Shown piece by piece: positions 8,079 through 18,375 of a stretch of DNA of 64,000 nt. The DNA is from Mycobacterium simiae (lineage in GTDB: Bacteria; Actinomycetota; Actinomycetes; Mycobacteriales; Mycobacteriaceae). The translations under genes and the position numbers were made by a program. The stretch's first letter is position 1; each line of letters begins with the position of its first letter. The notes under the pieces were generated by a model, which was not told the DNA's origin, searched no databases, and worked only from the letters and a program-made list of their open reading frames with translations. The stretch covers positions 1,798,001 to 1,862,000 of the forward strand of contig NZ_AP022568.1 in the NCBI RefSeq assembly GCF_010727605.1. Direction: 5' to 3'.

Positions 8079-8939
8079 TTACCCGCGCGCCATCGCCTCC
8101 AGCCGCCGGATCCGGTCCTCGATCGGGGGGTGCGTCGAGAACAGTGAACCGATCCGCTCACCCGCTCGGAACGGGTTGGCGATCATCAAATGGGCCTGGC
8201 TGGCCAACTGTGGCTCAGGCGGCAGCGGCGCCGCTTGCACCCCACCGGAGATCTTGCGCAGCGCCGACGCCAACGCCAGCGGGTCGCCGGTCAACACGGC
8301 ACCCGACTCGTCGGCCTGGTACTCCCGCGAACGCGACACCGCCAGTCGCACCACCGTCGCGGCGATCGGGCCCAGCAGCGAAACCAGCAGCAGCGCAAAG
8401 GGATTCTCGCCGTCGCGGTTGCCGCCGAACATCCCGGCCCACATCGCCATATTGGCCAACGCGGTGATCACCCCGGCCAGCGCACCGGCCACGCACGAGA
8501 TCAGGATGTCGCGGTTGTAGACGTGCGACAGCTCGTGACCGAGCACCGCGCGTAGCTCGCGCTCGTTGAGGATGTCCAGTATGCCGGTCGTGCAGCACAC
8601 CGCGGCGTTCCGCGGGTTGCGCCCGGTGGCGAACGCGTTGGGCGCGTTGGTATCGCTGATGTAGAGCCGGGGCATCGGCTGGTGCGCGGCGGTGGCCAGT
8701 TCACGCACGATCCGGTAGATCATCGGCGCCTGTAGCTCGGACACCGGCTGAGCGTGCATCGCCCGCAAGGCCAGCTTGTCGCTGTTGTAGTACGTGTAGA
8801 CGTTCATCCCGATGGCGAACATCAACGCCAAGAACATCGCCGTCCGACCGAACAGCGAACCCACGAACACGATCAGCGCGGACATGCCGGCCAACAGCAG
8901 GAAGGTCTTCAGCCGGTTGGCATGTGGATGCCAGGTCAC
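8079..8939 (-). CDS. htpX: Zinc metalloprotease HtpX
   Basis: A 286-residue membrane-bound M48 protease that degrades damaged membrane proteins. Two N-terminal membrane segments (about 10-30 and 32-50) are followed by the zinc motif HELSH at residues 135-139 and the third-ligand motif SREYQADE (Glu206). Another hydrophobic pair lies at 143-170 and 181-200. The GTG start has an excellent AAGGAGG upstream. It is downstream of grcC1 on the same strand, but a 92-base gap with an inverted repeat (8981-8994) suggests its own promoter. Confidence 0.96.
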   Translation of the reverse strand: MTWHPHANRLKTFLLLAGMSALIVFVGSLFGRTAMFLALMFAIGMNVYTYYNSDKLALRAMHAQPVSELQAPMIYRIVRELATAAHQPMPRLYISDTNAPNAFATGRNPRNAAVCCTTGILDILNERELRAVLGHELSHVYNRDILISCVAGALAGVITALANMAMWAGMFGGNRDGENPFALLLVSLLGPIAATVVRLAVSRSREYQADESGAVLTGDPLALASALRKISGGVQAAPLPPEPQLASQAHLMIANPFRAGERIGSLFSTHPPIEDRIRRLEAMARG

Positions 8940-8980
8940 GGGTTCCCTCCTTGAAAAGACGTGGAGACCTTGTGCATAGC

Positions 8981-8994
8981 TTGACTCTTGTCAA
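8981..8994. promoter_or_regulatory. Short inverted repeat upstream of htpX
   Basis: TTGAC (8981-8985) and GTCAA (8990-8994) flank four bases, about 42 bases upstream of the htpX start. On the minus strand it includes a TTGACA hexamer, but no well-spaced -10 element is clear. It may be a stress-regulator site. It does not match the HspR HAIR consensus well. Confidence 0.25.
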
Positions 8995-9031
8995 TCCAAC
9001 GACCGGACTGGCCCTTCGGGTTCCGCGACAG

Positions 9032-10048
9032 CTAGCCGTGGCGGCTGATCGTGAAGTCGACCAGCGTCTGCAGCGCCCGCCGGCCCGGCACATCGGGCAA
9101 AAGCCCCAGCTCGTGGTGGGCCTTGGCCGCGTACTGCGCCAGAAAGTCCTTGGCCTGCACCATGCCCGGCGACGCGCGCAGCAGCGTCAGCGCCTCGGTC
9201 ACCGCATCGTCGTCTTCCACCGGCCCGGACAGCAGCTCGCGCAGGCGATCGCCGTCCGGGCCAGGCTGCTGCAGTGCGTAGACCATCGGCAGGGTGTGCA
9301 CGCCTTCGCGAATGTCGGTGCCGGGCACCTTGCCCGACTCGTGCGAGTCGCTGTCGATGTCGATGATGTCGTCGGAGATCTGAAACGCGGTGCCCACGAT
9401 GCCGCCGAGCCGGGCCAGCCGCGCCACCTGATCGTCGTCGGCGCCAGAGAACATCGCCCCGAACTCACCGGCGGCCGAGATCAGGCAGGCCGTCTTCTCG
9501 TACACCACCTTCAGGTAGTGCTCGATCGGATCCGCGCCGGGGACGTGTTTGTCCATGCCGCGGGTCTCCCGCATCTGCCCTGTCACCAGCTGCGCGAACG
9601 TTTCCGCGATCAGTCGTACCGCCTCCGGTCCCAGCCGGGACACCAGCCGTGAGGCCGTGGCGAAAAGGTAGTCACCGGCCAGGATCGCGACGTTGTTGCT
9701 CCAGCGCACGTTGGCGGTCTGGGCGCCACGGCGGACCTCCGCCTCGTCCATTACGTCGTCGTGATACAGCGTCGCCAGATGTACCAGCTCGATGACCGCA
9801 CCTGCGATCGTCACCTCCGCCGCGTCCGGGTCCGGCCCGATCTGCGCGGACAACACGGTGAACAACGGCCGAAACCGCTTACCGCCCGCCTTGAAAAGGT
9901 GCATCAGCGAATCGGTCATGATCGCGTCGGCGCTGCGCAACTCGGTATCCATGAGCCGCTCGATCTTTGCCACACCGTCGCGCACCGTCGCGGCAAACGT
10001 GGCATCGCCGAAGTCGATGCCCGCCACCACCGTCGCCGGAGTACTCAC
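9032..10048 (-). CDS. grcC1: Polyprenyl diphosphate synthase GrcC1
   Basis: A 338-residue trans-isoprenyl diphosphate synthase. Both aspartate-rich motifs are intact: DDVMD at residues 97-101 and DDIID at 226-230. GGKRFRP (55-61) provides substrate-binding Lys and Arg. It extends allylic diphosphates with isopentenyl diphosphate. Standing back to back with menJ in a menaquinone gene neighbourhood, it probably supplies the side chain for MenA; this is inference, since mycobacteria have several paralogues. The start codons of grcC1 and menJ are only 21 bases apart, so their promoters must overlap or lie inside each other's coding ends. Confidence 0.93.
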   Translation of the reverse strand: MSTPATVVAGIDFGDATFAATVRDGVAKIERLMDTELRSADAIMTDSLMHLFKAGGKRFRPLFTVLSAQIGPDPDAAEVTIAGAVIELVHLATLYHDDVMDEAEVRRGAQTANVRWSNNVAILAGDYLFATASRLVSRLGPEAVRLIAETFAQLVTGQMRETRGMDKHVPGADPIEHYLKVVYEKTACLISAAGEFGAMFSGADDDQVARLARLGGIVGTAFQISDDIIDIDSDSHESGKVPGTDIREGVHTLPMVYALQQPGPDGDRLRELLSGPVEDDDAVTEALTLLRASPGMVQAKDFLAQYAAKAHHELGLLPDVPGRRALQTLVDFTISRHG

Positions 10049-10069
10049 GCGACCAACATACTGGTGGGC

Positions 10070-11311
10070 GTGGACACGCCGCCCGACACCAAGGCCTCCG
10101 GCGCCGACCTGGTGGTGGTGGGCGCCGGACCGGCGGGTTCAGCGGCGGCCGCATGGGCTGCCCGCGCGGGCCGCGACGTGTTGGTCGTCGACTCCGCCAG
10201 CTTTCCGCGCGACAAGCCGTGTGGCGACGGGCTGACGCCCCGTGCGGTCGCCGAATTGGAGCGGCTCGGGCTGGGCGCCTGGCTGGATACCCGCATCCGG
10301 CACCGCGGCCTGCGGATGAGCGGGTTCGGCGGGGAGCTAGAGGTCGACTGGCCCGGTCCGTCGTTCCCGTCGACCGGCAGCGCGGTGGCCCGCGTCGAGC
10401 TGGACGACCGCATCCGCAAAGTCGCCGAAGAGTCCGGCGCCCGAATGTTGCTCGGGACCAAAGCCGTTGGTGTGCACCATGACTCGTCCAGACGAGTGAC
10501 CTCGGTGGTGTTGTCCGACGGCACCGAGATGCGCTGCCGCCGCCTGATCGTGGCCGACGGGGCCCGCTCGCCACTGGGCCGCAAGCTGGGCCGCCGCTGG
10601 CATCAGGACACGGTGTACGGCGTCGCGGCCCGCGGGTATCTGACCACCGCGCGCAGCGAAGATCCGTGGCTCACGTCGCATCTGGAACTGCGCTCCCCCG
10701 ACGGCGCCGTGCTGCCCGGCTACGGCTGGATCTTCCCGCTCGGCAACGGCGAGGTGAACATCGGCGTGGGAGCGCTTTCGACGTCGAAGCGCCCGGCCGA
10801 CCTGGCATTGCGGCCGCTGATCTCCTATTACACCGACCTGCGCCGACAGGAGTGGGGCTTTACCGGTACACCGCGGGCCATCTCGTCGGCGCTGCTGCCG
10901 ATGGGCGGCGCGGTCTCCGGTGTCGCCGGGCCGAACTGGATGTTGATCGGCGACGCTGCCGCCTGCGTGAACCCGCTGAACGGCGAAGGCATCGACTACG
11001 GGCTGGAGACCGGCCGACTGGCCGCCGAGGTGCTGGACGCCCACGACGTGTCCGGGCTATGGCCGTCGCTGCTGCAGGATCACTACGGCCGCGGGTTCTC
11101 CGTCGCACGCCGGCTGGCACTGCTGCTGACGTTCCAGCGCTTCCTGCCGACGGCCGGACCGGTCGCCATGCGCTCCACCACATTGATGACCATCGCCGTG
11201 CGGGTGATGGCGAACCTGGTCACCGACGAGGACACCGATCGGTTGGCGCGGGCTTGGCGCGGTGCCGGACGGCTGTCCCGGTTCATCGATCGGCGAACCC
11301 CGTTCAGCTGA
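10070..11311 (+). CDS. menJ: Menaquinone side-chain reductase MenJ
   Basis: A 413-residue FAD-dependent reductase of the geranylgeranyl reductase family. It has the N-terminal GAGPAG dinucleotide motif (residues 18-23), PCGDGLTPRAV, and the second FAD motif WMLIGDAAACVNPLNGEGI. Its M. tuberculosis counterpart Rv0561c saturates one isoprene double bond of menaquinone-9 to give MK-9(II-H2). The start is uncertain: GTG at 10070 gives MDTPPDTK, and GTG at 10064 is possible. The open frame extends much further upstream antisense to grcC1, but that part is not coding-like. A convincing ribosome site is lacking, so translation may be leaderless. Confidence 0.93.
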   Translation: MDTPPDTKASGADLVVVGAGPAGSAAAAWAARAGRDVLVVDSASFPRDKPCGDGLTPRAVAELERLGLGAWLDTRIRHRGLRMSGFGGELEVDWPGPSFPSTGSAVARVELDDRIRKVAEESGARMLLGTKAVGVHHDSSRRVTSVVLSDGTEMRCRRLIVADGARSPLGRKLGRRWHQDTVYGVAARGYLTTARSEDPWLTSHLELRSPDGAVLPGYGWIFPLGNGEVNIGVGALSTSKRPADLALRPLISYYTDLRRQEWGFTGTPRAISSALLPMGGAVSGVAGPNWMLIGDAAACVNPLNGEGIDYGLETGRLAAEVLDAHDVSGLWPSLLQDHYGRGFSVARRLALLLTFQRFLPTAGPVAMRSTTLMTIAVRVMANLVTDEDTDRLARAWRGAGRLSRFIDRRTPFS

Positions 11312-11344
11312 ACTGGTTTTTGAGTCCAAGTGACGCACCCCACC

Positions 11345-12080
<736 letters not shown>

Positions 12081-12112
12081 TCATCCCCGAGACCCAGTCG
12101 TTGCCGCGGTGT

Positions 12113-12118
12113 ATAGTC
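12113..12118 (+). promoter_or_regulatory. -10 element for the secreted DUF732 protein
   Basis: TATAGT ends 6 bases before the ATG at 12125, which puts the likely transcription start on the start codon (leaderless). No good -35 is seen at standard spacing, and no ribosome binding site precedes the ATG. Confidence 0.4.
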
Positions 12119-12124
12119 CGGCTA

Positions 12125-12532
12125 ATGAGGGGAACCAAGCTGCTTGCAGGCGTCGCCACCGCGGCGGCCGCTATTTCGCTGGCGATGCCGGCACTGGCCG
12201 ACCCGACGACGCCGCCGCTGCCGCCTCCGGCCCCGACGCCACTGAGGACGCCGTCGCCGCCCAGCGACTATGACGCCCCGTTCAAGCAAACCGTCAACGG
12301 GTTCGGCATCTACCAGCCGCAGGACCAGCTCGCCTGGCTGGGCAAGATCACCTGCGACCGGTTGGGGCGGGGTGTGGACCACGACGCGTACCAGTCGGCC
12401 ACCTTCATCCAGCGCAACCTGCCGCGTGGCACCAGCCAGGGGCAGGCGTTCCAGTTCCTCGGCGCGGCCGTCGACCACTACTGCCCGGACCAGATCGGCG
12501 TCGTCCAGGCGGCCGGTACCCACCCGAACTAA
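12125..12532 (+). CDS. Secreted DUF732 protein (Rv0559c type)
   Basis: A 135-residue exported protein. Residues 1-25 form a Sec signal peptide (MRGTKLLAGVATAAAAISLAM, cleavage after PALA). A Pro-rich segment follows (residues 26-50), then a small helical domain with two cysteines (ITCDRL and DHYCPDQ) likely to form one disulfide, as in DUF732 proteins. The function of this family is unknown. It lies 44 bases after the methyltransferase gene and has its own -10 element. In M. tuberculosis the same two genes are neighbours (Rv0559c, Rv0560c). Its stop is 4 bases from that of the convergent menG. Confidence 0.9.
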   Translation: MRGTKLLAGVATAAAAISLAMPALADPTTPPLPPPAPTPLRTPSPPSDYDAPFKQTVNGFGIYQPQDQLAWLGKITCDRLGRGVDHDAYQSATFIQRNLPRGTSQGQAFQFLGAAVDHYCPDQIGVVQAAGTHPN

Positions 12533-12536
12533 GGGA

Positions 12537-13229
12537 TCACCGCAGCGGCTTGTGGCCCGCATGCAGGGCCACGATGCCGCCGGTCAGGTTGCGCCAGCGC
12601 ACGCCCGACCATCCCGCTTCCGCGATCTGCGCGGCCAGCTGCGCCTGGTCAGGCCATGCCCTGATCGACTCGGCCAGATAGACGTAGGCGTCGGGATTGC
12701 TCGATACCGCCCGCGCCACCCGCGGTAACGCCCGCATCAGGTATTCCTTGTAGGCCGTGGCAAACACGGCGTTGCTGGGCGTGGCGAATTCGCACACCAC
12801 CAGCCGGCCGCCGGGCCGGGTGACCCGGGCCATCTCGCGCAGCCCCGCCTGCGGGTCGGCGACGTTGCGCAAACCGAAACTGATTGTGACGGCGTCGAAT
12901 ACGCCGTCGCCGAACGGCAACTTGGTGGCATCACCGGCAACCTTGGGCACTTTGCGTGCGCCGCCCGCGGCGAGCATCCCGACCGAGAAATCCGCCGCCA
13001 CGCACCACGCCCCGGAGTTCGCCAGTTCGACGGTGGACACCGCGGTGCCCGCGGCCAGGTCGAGCACCTTGTGGCCGGCCCCGATCCGCAGCGCAGACCG
13101 GGTGGCTCGCCGCCAATATCGGTCTTGCCCCAACGACAGCACCGTGTTGGTCAGGTCGTAGCGGCGGGCGACACCGTCGAACATCGACGCGACCTCCCGG
13201 GGATTCTTGTCCAAGGCCGCTCGACTCAC
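12537..13229 (-). CDS. menG: Demethylmenaquinone methyltransferase MenG/UbiE
   Basis: A 230-residue C-methyltransferase performing the methylation of demethylmenaquinone to menaquinone. The family signatures are present: [20 protein letters not shown] near the N-terminus, SAM motif [12 protein letters not shown] (residues 55-66), [21 protein letters not shown], and a C-terminal [19 protein letters not shown] start is used. It is also called menH or ubiE in older annotations (Rv0558). It is transcribed away from the SDR gene at 13301 and converges with the secreted protein gene. Confidence 0.95.
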   Translation of the reverse strand: MSRAALDKNPREVASMFDGVARRYDLTNTVLSLGQDRYWRRATRSALRIGAGHKVLDLAAGTAVSTVELANSGAWCVAADFSVGMLAAGGARKVPKVAGDATKLPFGDGVFDAVTISFGLRNVADPQAGLREMARVTRPGGRLVVCEFATPSNAVFATAYKEYLMRALPRVARAVSSNPDAYVYLAESIRAWPDQAQLAAQIAEAGWSGVRWRNLTGGIVALHAGHKPLR

Positions 13230-13300
13230 GACAACGACGCTACCCGGCTGAATCTCGCGGCTTCGGGAATGGTCGGAAGTCAGCGGTGTTCTATAACGGC

Positions 13301-14125
13301 GTGAGCGAAAAAGTTTGGTTTATCACCGGTACATCACGTGGCTTCGGGCGGGAATGGACCTCAGCGGCATTGGAGCGGGGCGACAAGGTGGCCGCGACCG
13401 CGCGCGACACGGCCACACTGGATGACTTGGCCACGAAGTACGGCGACGCCCTGCTTCCGATCCGGCTGGACGTCACCGACCGTGCCGCCGACTTCGCGGC
13501 CGTCAAGCAGGCTTACGACCACTTCGGCCGGTTGGACGTCGTGGTGAACAACGCCGGCTACGGCCACTTCGGGTTCGTCGAAGAGCTGTCGGAGCAAGAG
13601 GCGCGCGACCAGATCGAGACCAACGTGTTCGGTGCGCTGTGGATCACTCAGGCCGCACTGCCCTACCTGCGCAAACAGGGCAGCGGACACATCATCCAGG
13701 TGTCGTCGATCGGCGGTATCACGGCGTTTGCGCAGCTCGGTATCTACCACGCCTCCAAGTGGGCGCTGGAAGGGTTCTCCCAAGCGTTGGCCCGGGAAGT
13801 GGCGTCGTTCGGTGTGCACGTCACGCTGATCGAACCGGCCGGCTACGACACCGACTGGTCCGGCGCGTCATCCAAGCACTCCGACCCGTTGCCCGCCTAC
13901 GACGAGGTACGCGCCACGGCCGAGAGCGAACGCCGCAGCCGCTGGTCGGCACCGGGCAACCCGCATGCGTCGGGGGCCGCGATACTGAAAATCGTGGACG
14001 CCGAGCAACCGCCACTGCGGGTATTCTTCGGCAGCTCGCCACTGAAGACGGCGAAGGCCGACTACGAGAACCGGCTACGCACCTGGGAGCAGTGGCAACC
14101 GATTTCGGAGCTGGCACAGGGTTAG
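13301..14125 (+). CDS. Short-chain dehydrogenase/reductase
   Basis: A 274-residue classical SDR: cofactor motif TGTSRGFG (residues 9-16), NNAGYG (83-88), catalytic Ser near 136 and YHASK (Tyr149, Lys153). It resembles the subgroup annotated as oxidoreductases acting on carbonyl or hydroxyl compounds; the substrate is unknown. A GTG start at 13301 is chosen because [10 protein letters not shown] is the normal SDR N-terminus; the open frame reaches further upstream into menG antisense. M. tuberculosis has no gene here between mgtA and menG, so this is a lineage-specific insertion or loss. Confidence 0.88.
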   Translation: MSEKVWFITGTSRGFGREWTSAALERGDKVAATARDTATLDDLATKYGDALLPIRLDVTDRAADFAAVKQAYDHFGRLDVVVNNAGYGHFGFVEELSEQEARDQIETNVFGALWITQAALPYLRKQGSGHIIQVSSIGGITAFAQLGIYHASKWALEGFSQALAREVASFGVHVTLIEPAGYDTDWSGASSKHSDPLPAYDEVRATAESERRSRWSAPGNPHASGAAILKIVDAEQPPLRVFFGSSPLKTAKADYENRLRTWEQWQPISELAQG

Positions 14126-14142
14126 CATCGGGGGCCGTGACC

Positions 14143-15297
14143 TCACTCGCCTTGCGCGTAGCGTCGTTGGGCGCTACGCGCTCTGGCGGCGGGAGACTGT
14201 ACGGCCGCGTAGTGGCCGAGCAACTCGTCACAGATGGCTGGCCAGGTGCGGGCGAGAACGCTGCGCCGGGCAGCTTGTGAGTAGCGCGGCCGCTCCTGCA
14301 GCAGGTGCGCCACCGATTCGGGTAGCCGCCGCTCGAAGTCGTTGACTGCCAACAATAATCCGGTGCGCCAGGGGGTGACGAGGTCGCGCGGCCCGCCGGC
14401 GTCCGGCGCAATCACCGGCAATCCCGAGGCCAGCGCTTCCTGGACGACCTGGCAGAACGTCTCGTGCTCGCCGGTGTGCACGAAGACGTCCATGCTGGCG
14501 TACGCGGCAGCGAGCTCCGGCCCATACTTGGCTCCGGTGAAAACCGCTGAAGGCATTGCCGATTGGAGTTTGCGTTGGTCGACTCCGTCACCGACGATCA
14601 CCACTTGCACGTCACCGGCGGCCGCCAGCCCGGCCAACCGTTCCACGTGCTTCTCCGGCGCCAGCCGGCCCACGAAACCGACGATCGGTTTACCCTCCGG
14701 GGACCAGTGCCGTCGCAGCGCCTCGTCCCGCGCCGACGGCGCGTACCCCATGATGTCGACCCCGCGAGCCCAGTGATATACCCGCGGGATACGGTGGGCG
14801 ACAAGGGATTCCACTGTGGAAGTGGACGGCGCCAGGGTACGGTCGGCGAGCCGGTGCAGATGCCGGAACCACGCCCACGCCGTGCGAGTGGTGACACCGA
14901 TGCCGTAGCTCTCGGCGAAACCCGGTACGTCGGTTTGGTAGACGGCCACCGTCGGCACGCCGAGCAGCCGGGCGGCGCGCACCCCGCCGTAGCCGAGCAA
15001 CGCCGGTGACGCCAGGTGGATCACATCGGGCTGGAAGCCGCGCAGCACCTTGAGCAGTCGGGGCCGCGGCACACCGAGCGGCAGCGTCGTCACCTTGGGG
15101 AACATTCGAGACGGCACCCGGTGCACCCGGATGCCGTCGTGGATCCGCTCGGCGGGAGGTTCACCGGGCGGGGTGTCGGGGGCGATCACCAAAGCTTCGT
15201 GGCCGGTTCGGCGCAAATGCTCCAGCACTCGGACGACAGAATTACTGACACCGTTGACCTGCGGCAGAAATGATTCTGCGACTATCGCAACGCGCAC
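14143..15297 (-). CDS. mgtA: GDP-mannose-dependent alpha-mannosyltransferase MgtA
   Basis: A 384-residue GT4-family (GT-B fold) glycosyltransferase. The N-terminal acceptor domain has [14 protein letters not shown]; the donor domain has [14 protein letters not shown] and the EX7E-type stretch [21 protein letters not shown]. The M. tuberculosis counterpart Rv0557 was first named pimB. It was later shown to add mannose to a glucuronic acid diacylglycerol lipid, and it is thought to contribute to lipomannan-like products. A GTG start at 15297 is used. It is the last gene of the menD-side operon, 75 bases below the DUF3592-like gene. Confidence 0.92.
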   Translation of the reverse strand: MRVAIVAESFLPQVNGVSNSVVRVLEHLRRTGHEALVIAPDTPPGEPPAERIHDGIRVHRVPSRMFPKVTTLPLGVPRPRLLKVLRGFQPDVIHLASPALLGYGGVRAARLLGVPTVAVYQTDVPGFAESYGIGVTTRTAWAWFRHLHRLADRTLAPSTSTVESLVAHRIPRVYHWARGVDIMGYAPSARDEALRRHWSPEGKPIVGFVGRLAPEKHVERLAGLAAAGDVQVVIVGDGVDQRKLQSAMPSAVFTGAKYGPELAAAYASMDVFVHTGEHETFCQVVQEALASGLPVIAPDAGGPRDLVTPWRTGLLLAVNDFERRLPESVAHLLQERPRYSQAARRSVLARTWPAICDELLGHYAAVQSPAARARSAQRRYAQGE

Positions 15298-15372
15298 AAG
15301 GTCATCGTGTCAGCGCCGACTGTCTCCGAGGTTGCCGGACGGCATACGGGGCACGAAATTTGCTGGTACCCG

Positions 15373-15897
15373 TTATGCGGCTGCGCTGGCCCCGACTCGC
15401 GCCGCCCCGCGGCGGTCCAGACGCCTGTCCACCAGCGCCAGGACCACCAGCACGACCACCGCAACCAGCCAACTGACCACCGCGATCGACCCGGCCGGGA
15501 TGATCGCCAATGCCGCGTTGCGGTGCTGCACCCGAACCAGATTGGGGTCATTCTTGTTGTATTCCACGTAAATCCGCATACCCGTGGCCAATTCGGACGG
15601 ATACAGCACGCCGAGCTCGGGCCGATAAGTCACCCGCTCCGGTGTGACGAATTCAATTGTGGAGCGGCGCGGACCGGCGCTGAGCACCTCCGCCTGCGCC
15701 ACACCCATGTTGTGCTGAATCGCAAGGTCGTTGCGCCACGCCCCGGCGACCAGCAACACCGACTGCAGTGTTACCAGTCCGGCGATGATCAGCACTGCAA
15801 TCCTGGTGAATCGCAGCGCTATTCGCACCGGACTCGTCGGGGGTACATCACTGCGACCGTGGATCAAGATGCGCAGCAATGTTTTTGCCGACTTCAC
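15373..15897 (-). CDS. DUF3592-type membrane protein (Rv0556 type)
   Basis: A 174-residue protein with two membrane helices, about residues 30-52 ([21 protein letters not shown]) and 137-158 ([19 protein letters not shown]). They flank an extracytoplasmic or cytoplasmic beta domain of about 80 residues, the DUF3592 arrangement. The GTG start overlaps the menD stop in the 4-base sequence GTGA (15897-15894), so translation is coupled to menD. The longer open frame reaching 16047 is menD antisense read-through and is rejected. Function unknown. Confidence 0.85.
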   Translation of the reverse strand: MKSAKTLLRILIHGRSDVPPTSPVRIALRFTRIAVLIIAGLVTLQSVLLVAGAWRNDLAIQHNMGVAQAEVLSAGPRRSTIEFVTPERVTYRPELGVLYPSELATGMRIYVEYNKNDPNLVRVQHRNAALAIIPAGSIAVVSWLVAVVVLVVLALVDRRLDRRGAARVGASAAA

Positions 15898-17555
15898 AAG
15901 GCGGCCTTGATGGCGGCATGCAGACCGCGCAGCGACGACCGGTCCGCCTTGACCTCCAGCACCCGCATCCCGGTGCTGGGTTCGTCCAGCGCCGCGTGCA
16001 GTTCCCCAACCTCGATCTGGCGACTGTCGACGTGATAGGCCCGGCACAGCGCTCCGACGTCGACGTCGTGCGGGGTGCCGAATATCCGCGATGACACGTC
16101 GGAGAATCGCGGGTCGCCTTGTTCGAGCAGTTCGAAGATGCCGCCGCCGTTGTCGTTGGAGACCACGATGGTCAGCTGCCGGGGTGTCGGTTCGGTCGGG
16201 CCGATCAGCAGTCCGGAACTGTCATGAACGAACGTGAGGTCACCGATCAGCGCAACAGTGCGGGCCCGGCTCTCAGTGGTGCCGTTGCGCGCCTGGGCGT
16301 CCTCGTACGCCAGAGCCGCCCCGATGGCGGTGGACACGGTGCCGTCGATGCCGGCGACGCCGCGGTTGGATCGCACCCGGATGCCGTGAGCGGACAAGCC
16401 CACCAGGGCGGCGTCTCGCACCGGATTCGACGCCCCGAGCACCAGCTGATCACCCGGGCGCAGCGCGTCGGCCACGGCCGCGGCCACGTGCAGCCCGGTG
16501 GTCAACGGGTGCGCCGCCAGCTGACAGCGGACCGCCGCCAGTGCGTGCTGGTTCATCTCGGAGCAGCGCAGCAGCCACGCCGGGTTCGGCGTTCCGATGG
16601 TCACCGCCCGGGTCCCGGTGGCCTGGGAGTTCCCCGAGACGTCCGGCCAGCGCGGGCCGGTGGTCAGCGCGTACGCCGGTACCTTTGGGTCGGCCAGCAA
16701 CGTCGACACGGGGCGATGCAGCGTCGGACGGCCCTGCATGATCACCTGCTTCGGGCGCAGCAGCGTCAGGGCCAGCGGGTGCAGCGGGTTGGCGGCCGGG
16801 GGCGCCGTCGGTTCGGCGACCGTCGGCAACTGCGCGAGGTTGGGATGCACACCCGCGCCGTGCCCCGCGATGACGACGGTGTCGGGCGTCAGGTCGATTT
16901 CCAGCGGCTGGTCGAAGACCACCGGGGGTGTGAAGGTCCATGGCAAGTCGCCGGGCCGCCCCGGCGGCGTGCCGGCGCCAGGCGGCTCAGGATCCGGCAC
17001 CAGAGGCTCACGCAATGGGATGTCGAACTGCACCGGGCCGGCGTTGGCGGTGCGCGAACCGGTCGCCGCCGCCAATACCCGGCAGGTGGCCGAGCGCCAG
17101 GTCGCGTTCAGTGCGTCCAGCCGCTCGGGCGCGTCCTCGGCCAGGCCGAGGCTGATCGTGGCACGCACCTGGGTGCCGAAATAACCGAGCTGCTCCATGG
17201 TCTGGTTAGCCCCGGTGCCGAGCAGTTCATAGGGCCGGTTCGCCGACAGCACGATCAGCGGTACCCGCGCATAGTTGGCTTCCACCACGGCCGGGCCGAG
17301 GTTGGCGACGGCGGTGCCCGAGGTCATCGCGACGCAGACCGGCGCGCCGGCGGCGATCGACAGGCCGATGGCCAAGAAGCCGGCGGTGCGCTCGTCGATG
17401 CGCACGTGCAACCGGATCCGGCCGGACCGGTCGGCGTCCTGCAGCGCGAACGCCAGCGGCGCGTTCCGCGAGCCGGGGCACAGCACTACGTCGCGGACAC
17501 CGCCGCGAATCAGCTCGTCAACGACGACGCGGGCCTGTGTCGTCGAGGGGTTCAC
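15894..17555 (-). CDS. menD: SEPHCHC synthase MenD
   Basis: A 553-residue thiamine-diphosphate enzyme. It joins isochorismate and 2-oxoglutarate to 2-succinyl-5-enolpyruvyl-6-hydroxy-3-cyclohexene-1-carboxylate, the first committed menaquinone step. Evidence: N-terminal [15 protein letters not shown], Glu55 in DERTAGF (the ThDP-activating Glu), [17 protein letters not shown], and the C-terminal [20 protein letters not shown] start. It lies 31 bases below bpoC and overlaps the next gene by GTGA. Rv0555 is the counterpart. Confidence 0.97.
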   Translation of the reverse strand: MNPSTTQARVVVDELIRGGVRDVVLCPGSRNAPLAFALQDADRSGRIRLHVRIDERTAGFLAIGLSIAAGAPVCVAMTSGTAVANLGPAVVEANYARVPLIVLSANRPYELLGTGANQTMEQLGYFGTQVRATISLGLAEDAPERLDALNATWRSATCRVLAAATGSRTANAGPVQFDIPLREPLVPDPEPPGAGTPPGRPGDLPWTFTPPVVFDQPLEIDLTPDTVVIAGHGAGVHPNLAQLPTVAEPTAPPAANPLHPLALTLLRPKQVIMQGRPTLHRPVSTLLADPKVPAYALTTGPRWPDVSGNSQATGTRAVTIGTPNPAWLLRCSEMNQHALAAVRCQLAAHPLTTGLHVAAAVADALRPGDQLVLGASNPVRDAALVGLSAHGIRVRSNRGVAGIDGTVSTAIGAALAYEDAQARNGTTESRARTVALIGDLTFVHDSSGLLIGPTEPTPRQLTIVVSNDNGGGIFELLEQGDPRFSDVSSRIFGTPHDVDVGALCRAYHVDSRQIEVGELHAALDEPSTGMRVLEVKADRSSLRGLHAAIKAAL

Positions 17556-17586
17556 TCCTACAGGGTGTCACAGCCCGCCCGGTCAA

Positions 17587-18375
17587 CTAGGTCTTGACGT
17601 CGGCAAAGAACTTCAGCGCCACGCTGTTGACCGCCTCGGGCCGCTCCAAAAAGCCAAGGTGGCCGGTGTCGGGAATCTGTACGTAGCGACCATTGGGCAT
17701 GGCGTCGGCGACCTCGCGGCCCAGGTGCGGCGGTGTGATCACATCGTCGGCGAAGCCCATCACCAACACCGGTGTGGTGATGGCACGGTAGGCCGCGAGC
17801 CGGTTGGTCTGCGGCGAGACGCTCAGCTGAGTCCGCAGCCCGGGAGTGCGCTTGACGGGCCAGGTCCGGAACATCGTGATCCAGTCCGCCACGAGCAGGT
17901 CGTCGTTGATCGTCTTGCGCGAAAAGCTTTCCAGCACCCGCACTTTCGCCTCATACGCGGGCGGAAGCTGGATGTTCGACGTGTGCAGCTGGACCTCGCC
18001 GTCATGAAAGCCCTGCCGGGCACGGTCCAATCGGCCGCGGGTGGCCATCAGCACCGCGGCGGTCACCAGCTCGGGCCGGGCCACCATCAGCTCCTGGGCG
18101 ATGAAGGCGCCCATCGACACCCCGACGATGCGGGCCGGGGCCGCGTTCAGCGATTCGATCAGCGCTGCGGTGTCGGCGACCATGGTCTGCGTGGTGAACC
18201 CGTCGGCGTTCTCGGTGGCGCCGATCCCCCGGTTGTCGAAGGTGATCACGCGATATCCCGCCGACACGAAAGCGGGAACCTGATGCGGCAACCAGGTGCG
18301 CCCGGGACCGCCGCTGCCGGCGATGAAGACCACGGGCTCACCGCTGCCGCGGTCGTCGTAGGCCAGGTTGATCAC
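17587..18375 (-). CDS. bpoC: Alpha/beta hydrolase BpoC, possible MenH
   Basis: A 262-residue alpha/beta hydrolase. Nucleophile elbow GVSMGA (Ser87), acid in MGFADDVITPP and His in DTGHLGF complete a catalytic triad. Historic naming as non-haem bromoperoxidase (Rv0554) does not reflect a proven function. Lying between menC and menD in one operon, it is a good candidate for MenH, the SHCHC synthase; that is inference. The GTG start at 18375 overlaps the menC stop as GTGA. A much longer frame running to 19521 is the antisense/out-of-frame shadow of menC and is not used. Confidence 0.9.
   Translation of the reverse strand: MINLAYDDRGSGEPVVFIAGSGGPGRTWLPHQVPAFVSAGYRVITFDNRGIGATENADGFTTQTMVADTAALIESLNAAPARIVGVSMGAFIAQELMVARPELVTAAVLMATRGRLDRARQGFHDGEVQLHTSNIQLPPAYEAKVRVLESFSRKTINDDLLVADWITMFRTWPVKRTPGLRTQLSVSPQTNRLAAYRAITTPVLVMGFADDVITPPHLGREVADAMPNGRYVQIPDTGHLGFLERPEAVNSVALKFFADVKT

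Noticed and set aside
8981..8994. HspR (HAIR) site before htpX
   Set aside because: Only short TTGAC/GTCAA arms with 4-base spacing; does not fit the HAIR consensus arms and 7-base spacer.
16119..17597. 492-residue plus-strand ORF
   Set aside because: Antisense to menD; rich in Arg, Gly and Gln with no recognisable domain.
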